This document shows, piece by piece, positions 26,231 to 34,406 of a stretch of DNA of 64,000 nt. The notes beneath the pieces are model-generated. The model was not told the origin of the DNA. It saw only the letters and a list, made by a program, of their open reading frames with translations, and did no database searches. This DNA comes from Phycisphaerae bacterium (GTDB taxonomy: Bacteria > Planctomycetota > Phycisphaerae > UBA1845 > Fen-1342), in NCBI GenBank assembly GCA_028279405.1, contig JANQNU010000010.1:1-64000 (forward strand), read 5' to 3'. A program made the position numbers and the translations under genes. Position 1 is the first letter of the stretch. Every line of letters starts with the position of its first letter.

Positions 26231-27909
26231 TCGTTTCCTTTCGCGCCAATACCGCCGGTGCCGGCGGCGATCGCGGCACGGGCCGCAATCGGCATTCGGC
26301 GACCGAAACCGAAGGCGCGTGAGGTCACCTTCAACCCCGGAGCCGCCTGCTGCCGCTTGTATTCGCTCAAATGGATCATTCGTACGACCCGCTCCACCAG
26401 ATTCCGCTCGAATCCCGCCGCTACGATCTCCGGAACTGACTGTAGCTGCTCCTCGTAACGCAGCAGGATCTCGTCGAGCACGGCGTAGTCCGGCAGTGAA
26501 TCCTGGTCGCGCTGATCAGGACGCAGTTCCGCCGACGGCGGCTTGGCGATCGTGCTCTCCGGGACGACCTCACGCGCGCTGCTGCTGTTGATCCAGCGCG
26601 CCACGTCGTAGACAAGCGTCTTGGGCACATCGCTGATGACCGCGAGCCCTCCGCACATGTCGCCGTAGAGCGTGCAGTACCCGACCGCAAGTTCACTCTT
26701 GTTACCGGTCGTCAGCAGCAGGCTGCCCAGTTTGTTGGACAATGCCATCAGCACACCGCCCCGAACACGTGCCTGAATGTTCTCTTCCGTAACGTCCGGC
26801 GGTCGATCGCCGAAATGCGGCTGAAGCGTCTCCTCAAATGCTGCATGCATCGGCTCGATCGGAATCTCGTGCAGCCGGATGCCGAGGTTGTGCGCAAGCC
26901 GGCGGGCGTCAGCAACGCTGTGATCACTGCTGTAGCGACTGGGCATCGCTATGCCGAGCACGTTGTCCGGCCCCAGCGCGCGGGCGGCGAGCACGGCTAC
27001 GAGAGCGGAATCGATTCCCCCGGAGAGACCGAGAACGACCTGTTGGAACCCGCACTTGCGAACATAGTCGCGCAAGCCCATGACCAGCGCGTCGCAGACG
27101 ATTCCGGGCCGCTTCGGTAGCGTCTCGCTACGCGCGGCGGTGCCGCGCTGCGTATCGAACAGCAGCAAGTCCTCATCGAACGCCCGCGCCTGTGCGACAA
27201 CCTGACCGTCGGCGTCGACCACGCAGCTCGCGCCGTCGAACAGCAGTTCGTCGTTACCACCCACCTGATTGACGAAGATCAGCGGCCTGCGATGACGTCG
27301 TGCGTGGTCGGCCAGCAACGTGCGGCGCATATCCTGCTTGCCGAGAAAGTATGGTGATGCCGAGATATTGACCACCAGTTCGGCACCCTGGTCGACGAGG
27401 TCGCGGATCGGATCGATGTTATAGAGTGGCCGCGCGAGCAGTTCTTCGCGCGACCAGAGGTCTTCGCAGATCGACAGCCCGAGTGCCCGACCCGCAACCG
27501 TAACCACAGCCTGATGATCTCCGGGCTCGAAGTAGCGCGCCTCATCGAAGACATCATAGGTCGGTAACAGCCGCTTGCGGATCACTTGCTGGACCCGTCC
27601 TTCGGCCAGGACAGCGGCCGCGTTGAAGAGCGGCCGGCCGAACGGTTTGTCGTTGGGCTGCGCGAAGCCGACAATCGCCGCGATGTCCGTACACTCCGAA
27701 GCAAGCAGTTCGAGCGCCGCGAGATTGGCCTGGATCAGTTCCGTGCGAAGCAACAGGTCTTTGGCGGGATAGCCGATGATCGCTTGTTCCGGGAAAATGG
27801 CAAGCGTTGCGCCGGCAGCCCGCGCCTCGTCGAGGCGCGCGCGGATCTTCGTGACGTTGCGGTCGATGTCGCCGATGGTCGGGTTGGTCTGGATCAGCGC
27901 GAGCTTCAC
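26227..27909 (-). CDS. nadE: Glutamine-dependent NAD+ synthetase
   Basis: 560 residues with two domains. Residues 1-270 are a nitrilase-type amidase with the Glu41-Lys112-Cys148 triad (FPEQAI, RKRLLPTYDVFDE, LSICEDLW) that frees ammonia from glutamine; the rest is the synthetase domain with the ATP pyrophosphatase loop LGLSGGIDSA and the NAD-adenylate features SRYSSDHS and GNKSELAVGYCTLYGD. It makes NAD+ from nicotinic acid adenine dinucleotide in the last step of NAD synthesis. Length is normal for the two-domain bacterial type. The ALDH8-like gene overlaps its stop by 4 nt; the upstream neighbour is the OppA-like gene 97 nt away. Confidence 0.96.
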   Translation of the reverse strand: MKLALIQTNPTIGDIDRNVTKIRARLDEARAAGATLAIFPEQAIIGYPAKDLLLRTELIQANLAALELLASECTDIAAIVGFAQPNDKPFGRPLFNAAAVLAEGRVQQVIRKRLLPTYDVFDEARYFEPGDHQAVVTVAGRALGLSICEDLWSREELLARPLYNIDPIRDLVDQGAELVVNISASPYFLGKQDMRRTLLADHARRHRRPLIFVNQVGGNDELLFDGASCVVDADGQVVAQARAFDEDLLLFDTQRGTAARSETLPKRPGIVCDALVMGLRDYVRKCGFQQVVLGLSGGIDSALVAVLAARALGPDNVLGIAMPSRYSSDHSVADARRLAHNLGIRLHEIPIEPMHAAFEETLQPHFGDRPPDVTEENIQARVRGGVLMALSNKLGSLLLTTGNKSELAVGYCTLYGDMCGGLAVISDVPKTLVYDVARWINSSSAREVVPESTIAKPPSAELRPDQRDQDSLPDYAVLDEILLRYEEQLQSVPEIVAAGFERNLVERVVRMIHLSEYKRQQAAPGLKVTSRAFGFGRRMPIAARAAIAAGTGGIGAKGNE

Positions 27910-28006
27910 GTCGCCTCTCGGTGCGTTCGCCGGATGGTTCGTTCTCGTGCGTCCCTAAATCCTACCGCATCGGCGTACGGAGCTGTAGGCCTAACGCACC
28001 TCCGCG

Positions 28007-29674
28007 TCACTCGCGGCGCTGTACGTAGTGCTGGTAGATGACGTCGCGCGGATTATCGTGGAGATTCGTGAATTCCGATCGCAGCAGGAAGTTGCCGCGC
28101 CGAAAGAACAAGGGAATGATCGGGATCTCGCGTTCGCACAGAATCCGCTCCGCCTCGCGAAACTGTGCGAACCGCCGCGTGTTATCCGCTTCTCGTGCCG
28201 CTTGCGCGATCAATGCATCGTAGCGCGGATCGGACCAGCCGGTGCGGTTCTGGCCGTCGTCGGTCGTGAACATCCCGAGGAACGTCATCGGGTCCATGTA
28301 GTCGCCGTACCAGTTGCTGCGGACGAGGTCGTAGTCGAGCGCACGAATCCGGCCGGAAAGGACGGTCGCTTCCTGAACGCGTAACTCGACGCGCAAGTCG
28401 AGCGCCGACTCCCACATCCCCTGCACTGCTTCCGAGATCTTGGCCTGATCCGGGATCGGGGGGTAGGCCAGCTCGAGCGGTCGGCGGTTCGGATCGCGTC
28501 CATAGGCGGTCGTCGCCAGCAGCTGACGCGCTAGAACGACCCGCTCGTCGTAGGGCAGATCCGCGCCCAGTCCCGTTGGCGGTTCGTAGTAGATGACGTT
28601 GCCTGCGTTGTCTTTCCGCGGCATCTGTCGGCACGCGCTGCGCGGCACATACGTGAACGCCGGCGACTGCCCCAACCCCATGACATGCGCGCAAATCGCG
28701 TCTCGATCGATCGCCAGTGAAAGCGCCTGTCGCACCACCGGATCATCCAACGGCGGTCGACGGCAGTTGACCCGCAGAAAATAGGTTGCGAAACGATCGC
28801 CGATGTGGAAGTCCGATCGCTGCTGCTGCATCAGGGCCCGCGCGATGTCCGTCGAAACGTATCGCACGAGGTCCACACGCCCGGTCTCATACGCCAGCAA
28901 CGCGACGTTCGGATCGGGCGTAATGAACGCTTCCATGGTGTCGACCCCAACATTGGACGCGTCCCAGTAGTGCCTGTTGCGCTCCAGTACGATCCGCTCC
29001 TTGAAGGACCACTCGCGCAAAACGAATGGCCCGTTGCAGACGATGTTCGCAGGTCGCATCCAGCGCTGCCCGCGAGCGCCGGCCCGCTCGAGCGTCGCCC
29101 GGTGCACCGGGGCCCACGTGACGAACGCAACCAGTTCGAGAAAATACGCGCAAGGCATGGCAAGCCGCACGCGCAATGTGTGTGCGTCGGGCACGTCGAT
29201 CCCGACCCGTGCCGCGTCCACATCGTTCGAGGAATCGTCGTCGAGCCGCGAACGGTAGTACGCCTCGGCGCCCTCGAGAACGAAGAGCAACTGTGCGTAC
29301 TGCGCGGCAGTCGCCGGATCCAGGACACGCAGCCAGGACCAGCGGAAGTCCTCGGCGACCAGCGGAGCGCCGTTCGACCAGCGGGCATCCGGTCGCAAAT
29401 GAAAGGTCCACGTCAGACCCTCGCGCGACTGTGACCACGAGGCCGCCACCGCCGGTTCGGGCCGGAACGTCCGCGCGTTGGGTCGCGCGAGCCCTTCAAA
29501 CAGCGCCGTGCTGAGCTGGATCTCCTCGGTCCAACTCACGCGATGCGGGTCGATCGTTCGCGGTTCATCCATCGCGAAGACGAAATCGGCCCGCACGTCA
29601 TGCCCGCGGGCGGCCAACCACGCCAGCACGGCCAAGGACGGCAGCACGATGAGCGCGGCCAGAATGCGAACCAT
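28007..29674 (-). CDS. OppA/DppA-family extracellular solute-binding protein
   Basis: About 555 residues from the ATG at 29674, which has GGAG 8 nt upstream and begins an uncleaved-looking or cleavable export signal (MVRILAALIVLPSLAVLAWLAARG). The frame continues upstream but as Arg-rich non-coding sequence. Features of the SBP_bac_5 family: DEPRTIDPHRVSWTEEIQLS, LTWTFHLRPDARWSNGAPL, NGPFVLREW, RQALSLAIDRDAI and YPPIPDQAKISEAVQGMW. Such proteins deliver oligopeptides to an ABC transporter. No permease or ATPase gene is nearby, so this is an orphan binding protein that must use a transporter encoded elsewhere or act as a peptide sensor. Confidence 0.92.
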   Translation of the reverse strand: MVRILAALIVLPSLAVLAWLAARGHDVRADFVFAMDEPRTIDPHRVSWTEEIQLSTALFEGLARPNARTFRPEPAVAASWSQSREGLTWTFHLRPDARWSNGAPLVAEDFRWSWLRVLDPATAAQYAQLLFVLEGAEAYYRSRLDDDSSNDVDAARVGIDVPDAHTLRVRLAMPCAYFLELVAFVTWAPVHRATLERAGARGQRWMRPANIVCNGPFVLREWSFKERIVLERNRHYWDASNVGVDTMEAFITPDPNVALLAYETGRVDLVRYVSTDIARALMQQQRSDFHIGDRFATYFLRVNCRRPPLDDPVVRQALSLAIDRDAICAHVMGLGQSPAFTYVPRSACRQMPRKDNAGNVIYYEPPTGLGADLPYDERVVLARQLLATTAYGRDPNRRPLELAYPPIPDQAKISEAVQGMWESALDLRVELRVQEATVLSGRIRALDYDLVRSNWYGDYMDPMTFLGMFTTDDGQNRTGWSDPRYDALIAQAAREADNTRRFAQFREAERILCEREIPIIPLFFRRGNFLLRSEFTNLHDNPRDVIYQHYVQRRE

Positions 29675-29693
29675 GCCGATTGCTCCGCTCGGA

Positions 29694-29730
29694 AGAAAAA
29701 AAATCACCCGTCGACAATCGACGAGTGATC
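29694..29730 (-). terminator. Rho-independent terminator after the redoxin gene
   Basis: On the minus strand, ATCACTCGTCGA pairs with TCGACGGGTGAT (11 of 12 positions, one G-T) around a 3-nt loop, followed by eight T residues. It sits about 50 nt after the stop at 29781 and just upstream of the OppA-like start, so the two genes are separate units. Confidence 0.85.
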
Positions 29731-29780
29731 GTAATCTACCAAGATGCTCGGCCGATCGATCGGCCCAAACCGCCCTTGCC

Positions 29781-31004
29781 CTAGGTCTTGTCCTTCGATT
29801 TCGGCAGGCTCCGCAGCCGATCCTTGGCGCGATCCGCCGCAGTCGTTCCGGGAAGCTCCTGAACGATCCGCTTGTAATACTCGCGGGCCTGCGGGTACAT
29901 CTCGAGACTCGCAAAACGGTCCGCGATGTCCAGCCAGCGATCGGCCTGGAGTTCGTCACGATGGCCGCCGACCAGCTTGCGGATCGTCGAGTCCCCTTTG
30001 AGCTTGTCGATCTCAGCCTTCGCAGCCTTGGCCGCTTTGGTCTTCTCATACTTCTCGACGACCGATTCGTACTTCTCGAGCCCCTCGACGTATCGCTTGT
30101 GGGTAATGAGCTCGGCAGCCCCCTCGTTCAGTATCATCGCGCGGACGTTGTCGACCTCCTCGCGAATGAGCTTCTTGGTCTCACGCGATGCATACAGCTT
30201 CGAGATCTCCTTCTCGGCCTCCGACGCGACATCCTCCCCCTCGAAACGGACCTTCAGGCTGGCGAGGATCGGTGCCGCTTCCTTATACTCCTTGTCCTCG
30301 ACGTGCTTGCGGGCCTTCTCCAGCCAGTCGTCCGCAGCCTCTCGGATCTGCTTGCGCAAGTCCTTGGACGACTTCATCAGGTCGCCTTCGGAGCTCACAT
30401 CGAACACCTCCGACGCATACGTCCAGGCCTGACCGAGCTTCTGCTGCTTGATCAACTTCTTCGCCATGGCCAACTTGCGGTTCAAGGCCTCGCGATCAGC
30501 CCCGAACGGCGGCGTACGGCGCATCTGATCCTTGATGCGTTCCTTCAACTCACCCGGATGGCCGCGCCACGCGATCACACCGGTCGGGTCGATCAGGTAG
30601 ACGCGCGGGTAATGAGAGACATCGAACAAATCCTCGGCAACGAAGATGATCGACTCGCCCCATGCGTACGAATATTCCTTCTTGCGGCCATCCATGACCC
30701 GCTTGACGTCTTCTTCCTTGCTCGCAGCCATCGCGATGACGAACGTCCCGGGCAACCGCTGGATCTCGTTGAGCATGTCGAGATACTCGATCGAACCGTG
30801 ATCGTTCGCGCGCCAGAAGTAGATGACCACGATCCGGCCATGGGCCTCCGACAGCTTGAACGTCTTGTCACTCTTGTCCCCTTCGACGTTCCTCCACTCC
30901 TTGATGTCGAACGCAGGCGGCCTCTCGCCGGGGGTCTGCGCAAACAAACCAGCCGAAACCAGCAGCAGCGGGAGTGCGGCCAACATTCGAGGGGCAATAG
31001 TCAT
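29781..31004 (-). CDS. Exported thioredoxin-fold protein lacking CXXC, with C-terminal helical repeats
   Basis: About 407 residues. ATG 31004 has GGGAG 7 nt upstream and starts a signal peptide (MTIAPRMLAALPLLLVSAGLFAQ). Residues about 30-170 match the redoxin/AhpC-TSA pattern (PAFDIKEW, IVVIYFWRANDHGSIEYLDML, HYPRVYLIDPTGVIAWRG) but where catalytic CXXC should follow FW the sequence reads RANDHG, so no redox centre remains. The remaining 230 residues are charged helices with TPR-like spacing (EEALNRKLAMAKKLI..., YKEAAPILASLK, YPQAREYYKRIVQEL). Likely a periplasmic scaffold or binding protein. A strong terminator follows it. Confidence 0.82.
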   Translation of the reverse strand: MTIAPRMLAALPLLLVSAGLFAQTPGERPPAFDIKEWRNVEGDKSDKTFKLSEAHGRIVVIYFWRANDHGSIEYLDMLNEIQRLPGTFVIAMAASKEEDVKRVMDGRKKEYSYAWGESIIFVAEDLFDVSHYPRVYLIDPTGVIAWRGHPGELKERIKDQMRRTPPFGADREALNRKLAMAKKLIKQQKLGQAWTYASEVFDVSSEGDLMKSSKDLRKQIREAADDWLEKARKHVEDKEYKEAAPILASLKVRFEGEDVASEAEKEISKLYASRETKKLIREEVDNVRAMILNEGAAELITHKRYVEGLEKYESVVEKYEKTKAAKAAKAEIDKLKGDSTIRKLVGGHRDELQADRWLDIADRFASLEMYPQAREYYKRIVQELPGTTAADRAKDRLRSLPKSKDKT

Positions 31005-31266
31005 CGATATTCTCCCTTGTGACGTAACAAACGGCCTCACGCGATTGTAGCACGCTCCCGGCGGGGCCCAGCCCGTCGAGTAGTCTAGCCGACCCGGGTC
31101 CGAATCGGCAATGGAAATCGATAGGCGCAGCTCCCGTACGCGAGACACGACCCACGTCCATTCGCGAGCTCAATCGACAAGCATCCTTCTATCCCACACT
31201 CCACGATAGGGTGGGGCACCGGCTAGCCGCATGCCAAACACGAGCGATACACTAGCGACGAGGCAT

Positions 31267-31285
31267 GGCGGGCGAGACGCCCGCC
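31267..31285. repeat. REP-like palindrome GGCGGGCG-AGA-CGCCCGCC, copy 4
   Basis: Perfect arms, followed by CCACCC. A GGGTGGGGCACC block lies about 50 nt upstream, the same composite arrangement as around 2296-2362. Confidence 0.8.
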
Positions 31286-31325
31286 CCACCCTTCTTTCGC
31301 TAGCCCACCGTGCTCTTCGTTGGCC

Positions 31326-31369
31326 CACCGCTGCTTCTCACCGGCCACACCGCTGCTTCTCACCGGCCA
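31326..31369 (+). repeat. 22-bp tandem direct repeat, two units
   Basis: Two identical adjacent 22-nt units beginning CACCGCTGCTTCTCACCGG, then a truncated third start (CACGCTG). It lies about 180 nt upstream of the rpmB promoter candidate. Confidence 0.7.
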
Positions 31370-31545
31370 CACGCTGTTCTCCTTCCGCCACACCCTGCCA
31401 GAATGTTATCGGACATAAAGCACTGCGTCCCGTGCACCTGCTAGCGCATCTGGCCCGCAGTGCGTCCCGCGTGGCCCCCTCCGGCTGCCTTCTGGCCCCC
31501 GCCCCCTTTGGTCCTTCCCTTCTGGTGCCCCCGGCGCCGCTTGGT

Positions 31546-31574
31546 TTGACGTCGACTGGCTCGCGGGCTACACT
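31546..31574 (+). promoter_or_regulatory. Sigma70-type promoter of rpmB
   Basis: TTGACG (31546-31551), 17-nt spacer, TACACT (31569-31574). The predicted transcript starts about 67 nt before the rpmB ATG at 31648 and would include gatC. Confidence 0.6.
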
Positions 31575-31647
31575 GCTCGGCTCGAAGAATTGGGCGTCGA
31601 CCGAATCGAACGTGTCGGCGTCGAGTACCCTGGTCGCGAGGTGGCGC

Positions 31648-31914
31648 ATGGCCCGCAAATGTCCATTCACCGGTAAGAGAACCGTCGCTGGCCGCTCGAT
31701 TGCACGCCGCGGCAAGGCCAAGTACCTGGGCGGCGTCGGTCGCAAGGTAACCGGTATCACGAAGCGCAAGTTCAAGCCCAATATCCAGAAAGTGCGCGCC
31801 GTTGTCGACGGGCGTGTCGTGCGGATCCGCGTCAGCGCCAAAGCGATTCGGATGGGGCTGATTACCAAGCCGCCGCGTCGCCAGCGCCCGCAGGAGCAGA
31901 CGGACGCCGCATAG
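31648..31914 (+). CDS. rpmB: Ribosomal protein bL28
   Basis: 88 residues, large-subunit ribosomal protein. The start MARKCPFTGKRTVAGRSIAR and the body GRKVTGITKRKFKPNIQKV and RVSAKAIRMGLI are diagnostic. The zinc-type form has paired CXXC motifs; here only Cys5 remains (CPFT), so it is the zinc-independent type. GAGG lies 6 nt before the ATG. The frame is open for about 140 codons upstream, but that leader does not resemble L28 and lies in repeats. The Ala/Gln-rich C-terminal tail (RRQRPQEQTDAA) extends the core slightly. gatC follows after 44 nt. Confidence 0.95.
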   Translation: MARKCPFTGKRTVAGRSIARRGKAKYLGGVGRKVTGITKRKFKPNIQKVRAVVDGRVVRIRVSAKAIRMGLITKPPRRQRPQEQTDAA

Positions 31915-31958
31915 GCGAATGGGCCGCGACGTCCGGTGTCGGATGGAGGTGCACCGCA

Positions 31959-32255
31959 ATGGCGGCGCTCACCGAAGACCAGGTGCGTCACATCGCTAAG
32001 CTGGCGCGGCTCAAACTCGGCGATGACGAAGTACGGCTATTCGCGACTCAGCTCGGTGATGTGCTGAGCTACGTCCGCCAACTGGACGCGCTAGACGTCC
32101 AGTCGATCGAACCGCTGGCGCACCCGCTCCCGATCACGAATCGCACCCGCTCCGACGAGCCGCGTGACAGCCTGAGCCGTGAACAAGCGCTCAGCAATAC
32201 CCCCGACACACATGATGGGTTGTTCAAGGTACCGGCCGTCCTCGAGTCGTCCTGA
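31959..32255 (+). CDS. gatC: Asp-tRNA(Asn)/Glu-tRNA(Gln) amidotransferase subunit C
   Basis: 98 residues, the small subunit that joins GatA and GatB in the amidotransferase correcting Asp-tRNA(Asn) and Glu-tRNA(Gln). The sequence EDQVRHIAKLARLKLGDDE, LGDVLSYVRQLDALDV and the C-terminal FKVPAVLES are typical. Its presence implies the indirect route of Asn/Gln-tRNA formation. GGAGG lies upstream (ATGGAGGTGCACCGCA then ATG). gatA and gatB are not adjacent. It is 44 nt behind rpmB and probably cotranscribed. Confidence 0.95.
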   Translation: MAALTEDQVRHIAKLARLKLGDDEVRLFATQLGDVLSYVRQLDALDVQSIEPLAHPLPITNRTRSDEPRDSLSREQALSNTPDTHDGLFKVPAVLESS

Positions 32256-32374
32256 CGCGAGCCGGAATCCCGAACGAATGAACAATGACACAGTTGGGCG
32301 GTTTTGGGCGACTGCGGCGCTCGTATGTCGTCGGCGCTGATGCTCGTTGACGATCGGCTGAGCGATGACGGACG

Positions 32375-32926
32375 TCAGCGCGCCGCCAGCGCCGGCGGCA
32401 CCTCCTGCCCCTCGTAATTGAACTCGAATTGTCCGGTGTCGAAGATTCGCTCGCCATTGGGCAGCACGAGCCATGCGTTGATGATGTAGCGACCGGCTTT
32501 GAGTCGGGCGCCGTCGATCCGGAGAGAAAAACGGTAAAACCGCGCAAATCGATCCCAGAAACTCTCGAGCTGGTCGCGGGTGTGGACCGGGACGCTCCAG
32601 ACCGCGAGTCGCTCGCCGAGGCGATCGCCACTGGCCATGCGCATGGTATACAACTCGAAATTGAACGTTCCGACCGATTTGACCGGGTCGCCGCCGTAGT
32701 CGAGCGTCTTGACGACAGCCTCCAGGCCGTCGGCGCTGCCGTCCCCGATGAAGCTGACCGGCTTGGTGAAGCCTTCCACGCGGAGTTCGCGTGGCATTAC
32801 GAGCTGGATCGCGTCCGCCAGGTCGGGATTGTCCGGGTCGAAACGGCCGGTGCTGCCGTTGCACCCCGTTCCCAGCGTGAGGGCCAGCAGTCCGACAAAG
32901 ATGGGGATCCAACAGGCTCTTGGCAT
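32375..32926 (-). CDS. Hypothetical lipoprotein
   Basis: 183 residues with a lipoprotein signal (MPRACWIPIFVGLLALTLGTGC), lipobox LGTGC, so it is likely anchored in a membrane facing the periplasm. GGAG lies 7 nt before the ATG. The mature part is predicted beta-rich: PRELRVEGFTKPVSFIGDG, FNFELYTMRMASGDRLGERL and GRYIINAWLVLPNGERIFDTG, resembling a single compact beta-sandwich. I do not recognise a family. It is convergent with gatC and sits 104 nt upstream of the end of the glycan operon on the same strand, but is probably separate from it. Confidence 0.75.
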   Translation of the reverse strand: MPRACWIPIFVGLLALTLGTGCNGSTGRFDPDNPDLADAIQLVMPRELRVEGFTKPVSFIGDGSADGLEAVVKTLDYGGDPVKSVGTFNFELYTMRMASGDRLGERLAVWSVPVHTRDQLESFWDRFARFYRFSLRIDGARLKAGRYIINAWLVLPNGERIFDTGQFEFNYEGQEVPPALAAR

Positions 32927-33029
32927 CGGCGAACTCCAAAGCAGACAGGTCGGCGCGCAGCGAACGCAGCTAGCGCTGCGGATTCTAAAGGATGGCTTGC
33001 GCGGGCTCTAGCCCCAATTCGGGATGGTG

Positions 33030-34406
33030 CTAGGTTGCGACGTGTGAAACGACGTAGCGTCGTTTGCCCGAAGGGTCCGGCGGGATCTCATCGACGACGC
33101 GGCACTCGACGCGGATGTTCCGACCGAAGCGCTCCCGGTAGCGGTGTGGGATGCGATCGAGCGCGGCCGACTGGAAACTGGCGTTAACGACCAGGAGGAC
33201 CTCGAATCGGTCGACCTCGTGCTGGTAGGTCTTGAACGCGTCGATGCCCGGCTCTTCGCGAAGGACGTGAGACGTTACCGCGCCATGGCAAAGGCGGCCG
33301 TCCGGCAGCTTGATGAAGCCGGTAATCTTGCCGCCGAGCAGTTCGATTGTCGGCGTGGGCAGCCCGCAGCGACAGTTCCCCGCGGTCCAGCGTCCGACAT
33401 CGCCGACGCGATAGCGAATGAATGGTTGGGCGCGGGTGTTGAGCGTCGTGCAGAGGATCTCGCCGATCTCACCGCGGCCATGTTCATCGTCAGTGGCCCA
33501 GCCCACGGATTCGGTCGCGACGTCACGTGACAGAAACTCGACATGGCTATGCGGGCTCAGCACGTGCATGGCCCCTTCCGGGCAGTCGTGAGCGATCAAA
33601 CCGACCTCGCGGCTGCCGTATTCGCGCGCGACCGGACAGCCGAAGGCTTCGCGCGCCCGCGTGATTTGCTCCCGCGTCACCTCTTCGCCGGTCATGACGA
33701 TCAGCGCCAGGCTGCGGACCGGCGGCATGCCCGAATCGAGCTGGGCCTGCGCAAGGAGCGTGATTGCGGATGGGTAGCCGTAGATGCAACGCGGGCGGAA
33801 TTCGCGGATTGTCGCGAGGTGTCGACGACAATCTTCCGGGCCCATTTGAAACGCGTCGATGAGCAGCTCGTTGAGGAAGCGGTCTCGGAGGCGCTTGATA
33901 CGGCCGCCTTTGTGTTCGATGGGGGAACCCCAGAGGTAGACGCGGGCGTCGCCGGGTTGAACGCCGAAGCGGGATTGCATGAACATCCTTGCGGCCAGCG
34001 GCTCGGCTTGCCGCACGCGATCGATCATGAACTTGAGGGTGTCCCCGGTAGTTCCGCCGCTGGAGTAGGGAATGGGGCCGCCGGGCACAGCGGTCCATAT
34101 CATGCGATCGCGACTATCACGGACAGTCGCCTTCTCAAGCGGCGTGAGCTGGCGCAGCGCTCGATATGGGTCATCCTGGACGGCGTTGACGCCGACCTGC
34201 TCGAACCACGCGCGGTAGAACGGAATCTCGCGTTCCGCGAACTGCAGCAAGGCAACCAGGCGTTCCCGGCAGATGTCGTCAACAGTCGAGCGATCTCGGG
34301 CGAATACTCGCGAAAGGCTAAGGTACTCGGACCAGGTGGGACGTCCGCACAATCGCTCGTGCAGCGGGTAGGTGACGTTGCGCACGAGCCAGGCGGGAAG
34401 GATCAT
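33030..34406 (-). CDS. CapK/PaaK-like adenylate-forming enzyme
   Basis: 458 residues of the phenylacetate-CoA ligase-like CapK group often found in capsule and polysaccharide clusters. The phosphate loop is PYSSGGTTGD, and REYGSREVGLIAHDC and FIRYRVGDVG are the later adenylation motifs. Such proteins are thought to activate a carboxylate or act as acyl/amide-forming enzymes on sugars; the real substrate is not known for CapK itself. It is the last gene of the glycan operon: its ATG overlaps the stop of the double glycosyltransferase by 4 nt (ATGA). Confidence 0.88.
   Translation of the reverse strand: MILPAWLVRNVTYPLHERLCGRPTWSEYLSLSRVFARDRSTVDDICRERLVALLQFAEREIPFYRAWFEQVGVNAVQDDPYRALRQLTPLEKATVRDSRDRMIWTAVPGGPIPYSSGGTTGDTLKFMIDRVRQAEPLAARMFMQSRFGVQPGDARVYLWGSPIEHKGGRIKRLRDRFLNELLIDAFQMGPEDCRRHLATIREFRPRCIYGYPSAITLLAQAQLDSGMPPVRSLALIVMTGEEVTREQITRAREAFGCPVAREYGSREVGLIAHDCPEGAMHVLSPHSHVEFLSRDVATESVGWATDDEHGRGEIGEILCTTLNTRAQPFIRYRVGDVGRWTAGNCRCGLPTPTIELLGGKITGFIKLPDGRLCHGAVTSHVLREEPGIDAFKTYQHEVDRFEVLLVVNASFQSAALDRIPHRYRERFGRNIRVECRVVDEIPPDPSGKRRYVVSHVAT

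Larger units (their letters stand above)
31005..31647. other. Intergenic region with repeats and the rpmB promoter
   Basis: No convincing gene; the frame of rpmB is open upstream from 31231 but that portion reads as repeats. It holds a GGGTGGGGCACC block near 31208, the REP-like palindrome at 31267, a 22-bp tandem repeat at 31326 and the promoter candidate at 31546. Confidence 0.65.

Noticed and set aside
28007-30049. Longer version of the OppA-like protein with an Arg-rich N-terminus
   Set aside because: The upstream part crosses the redoxin gene's terminator and end; the ATG at 29674 has GGAG and a proper signal sequence.
2344-31285. The repeated 19-bp palindromes considered as a CRISPR array
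   Set aside because: Copies are kilobases apart, are palindromic REP-type elements, and no cas gene is visible.
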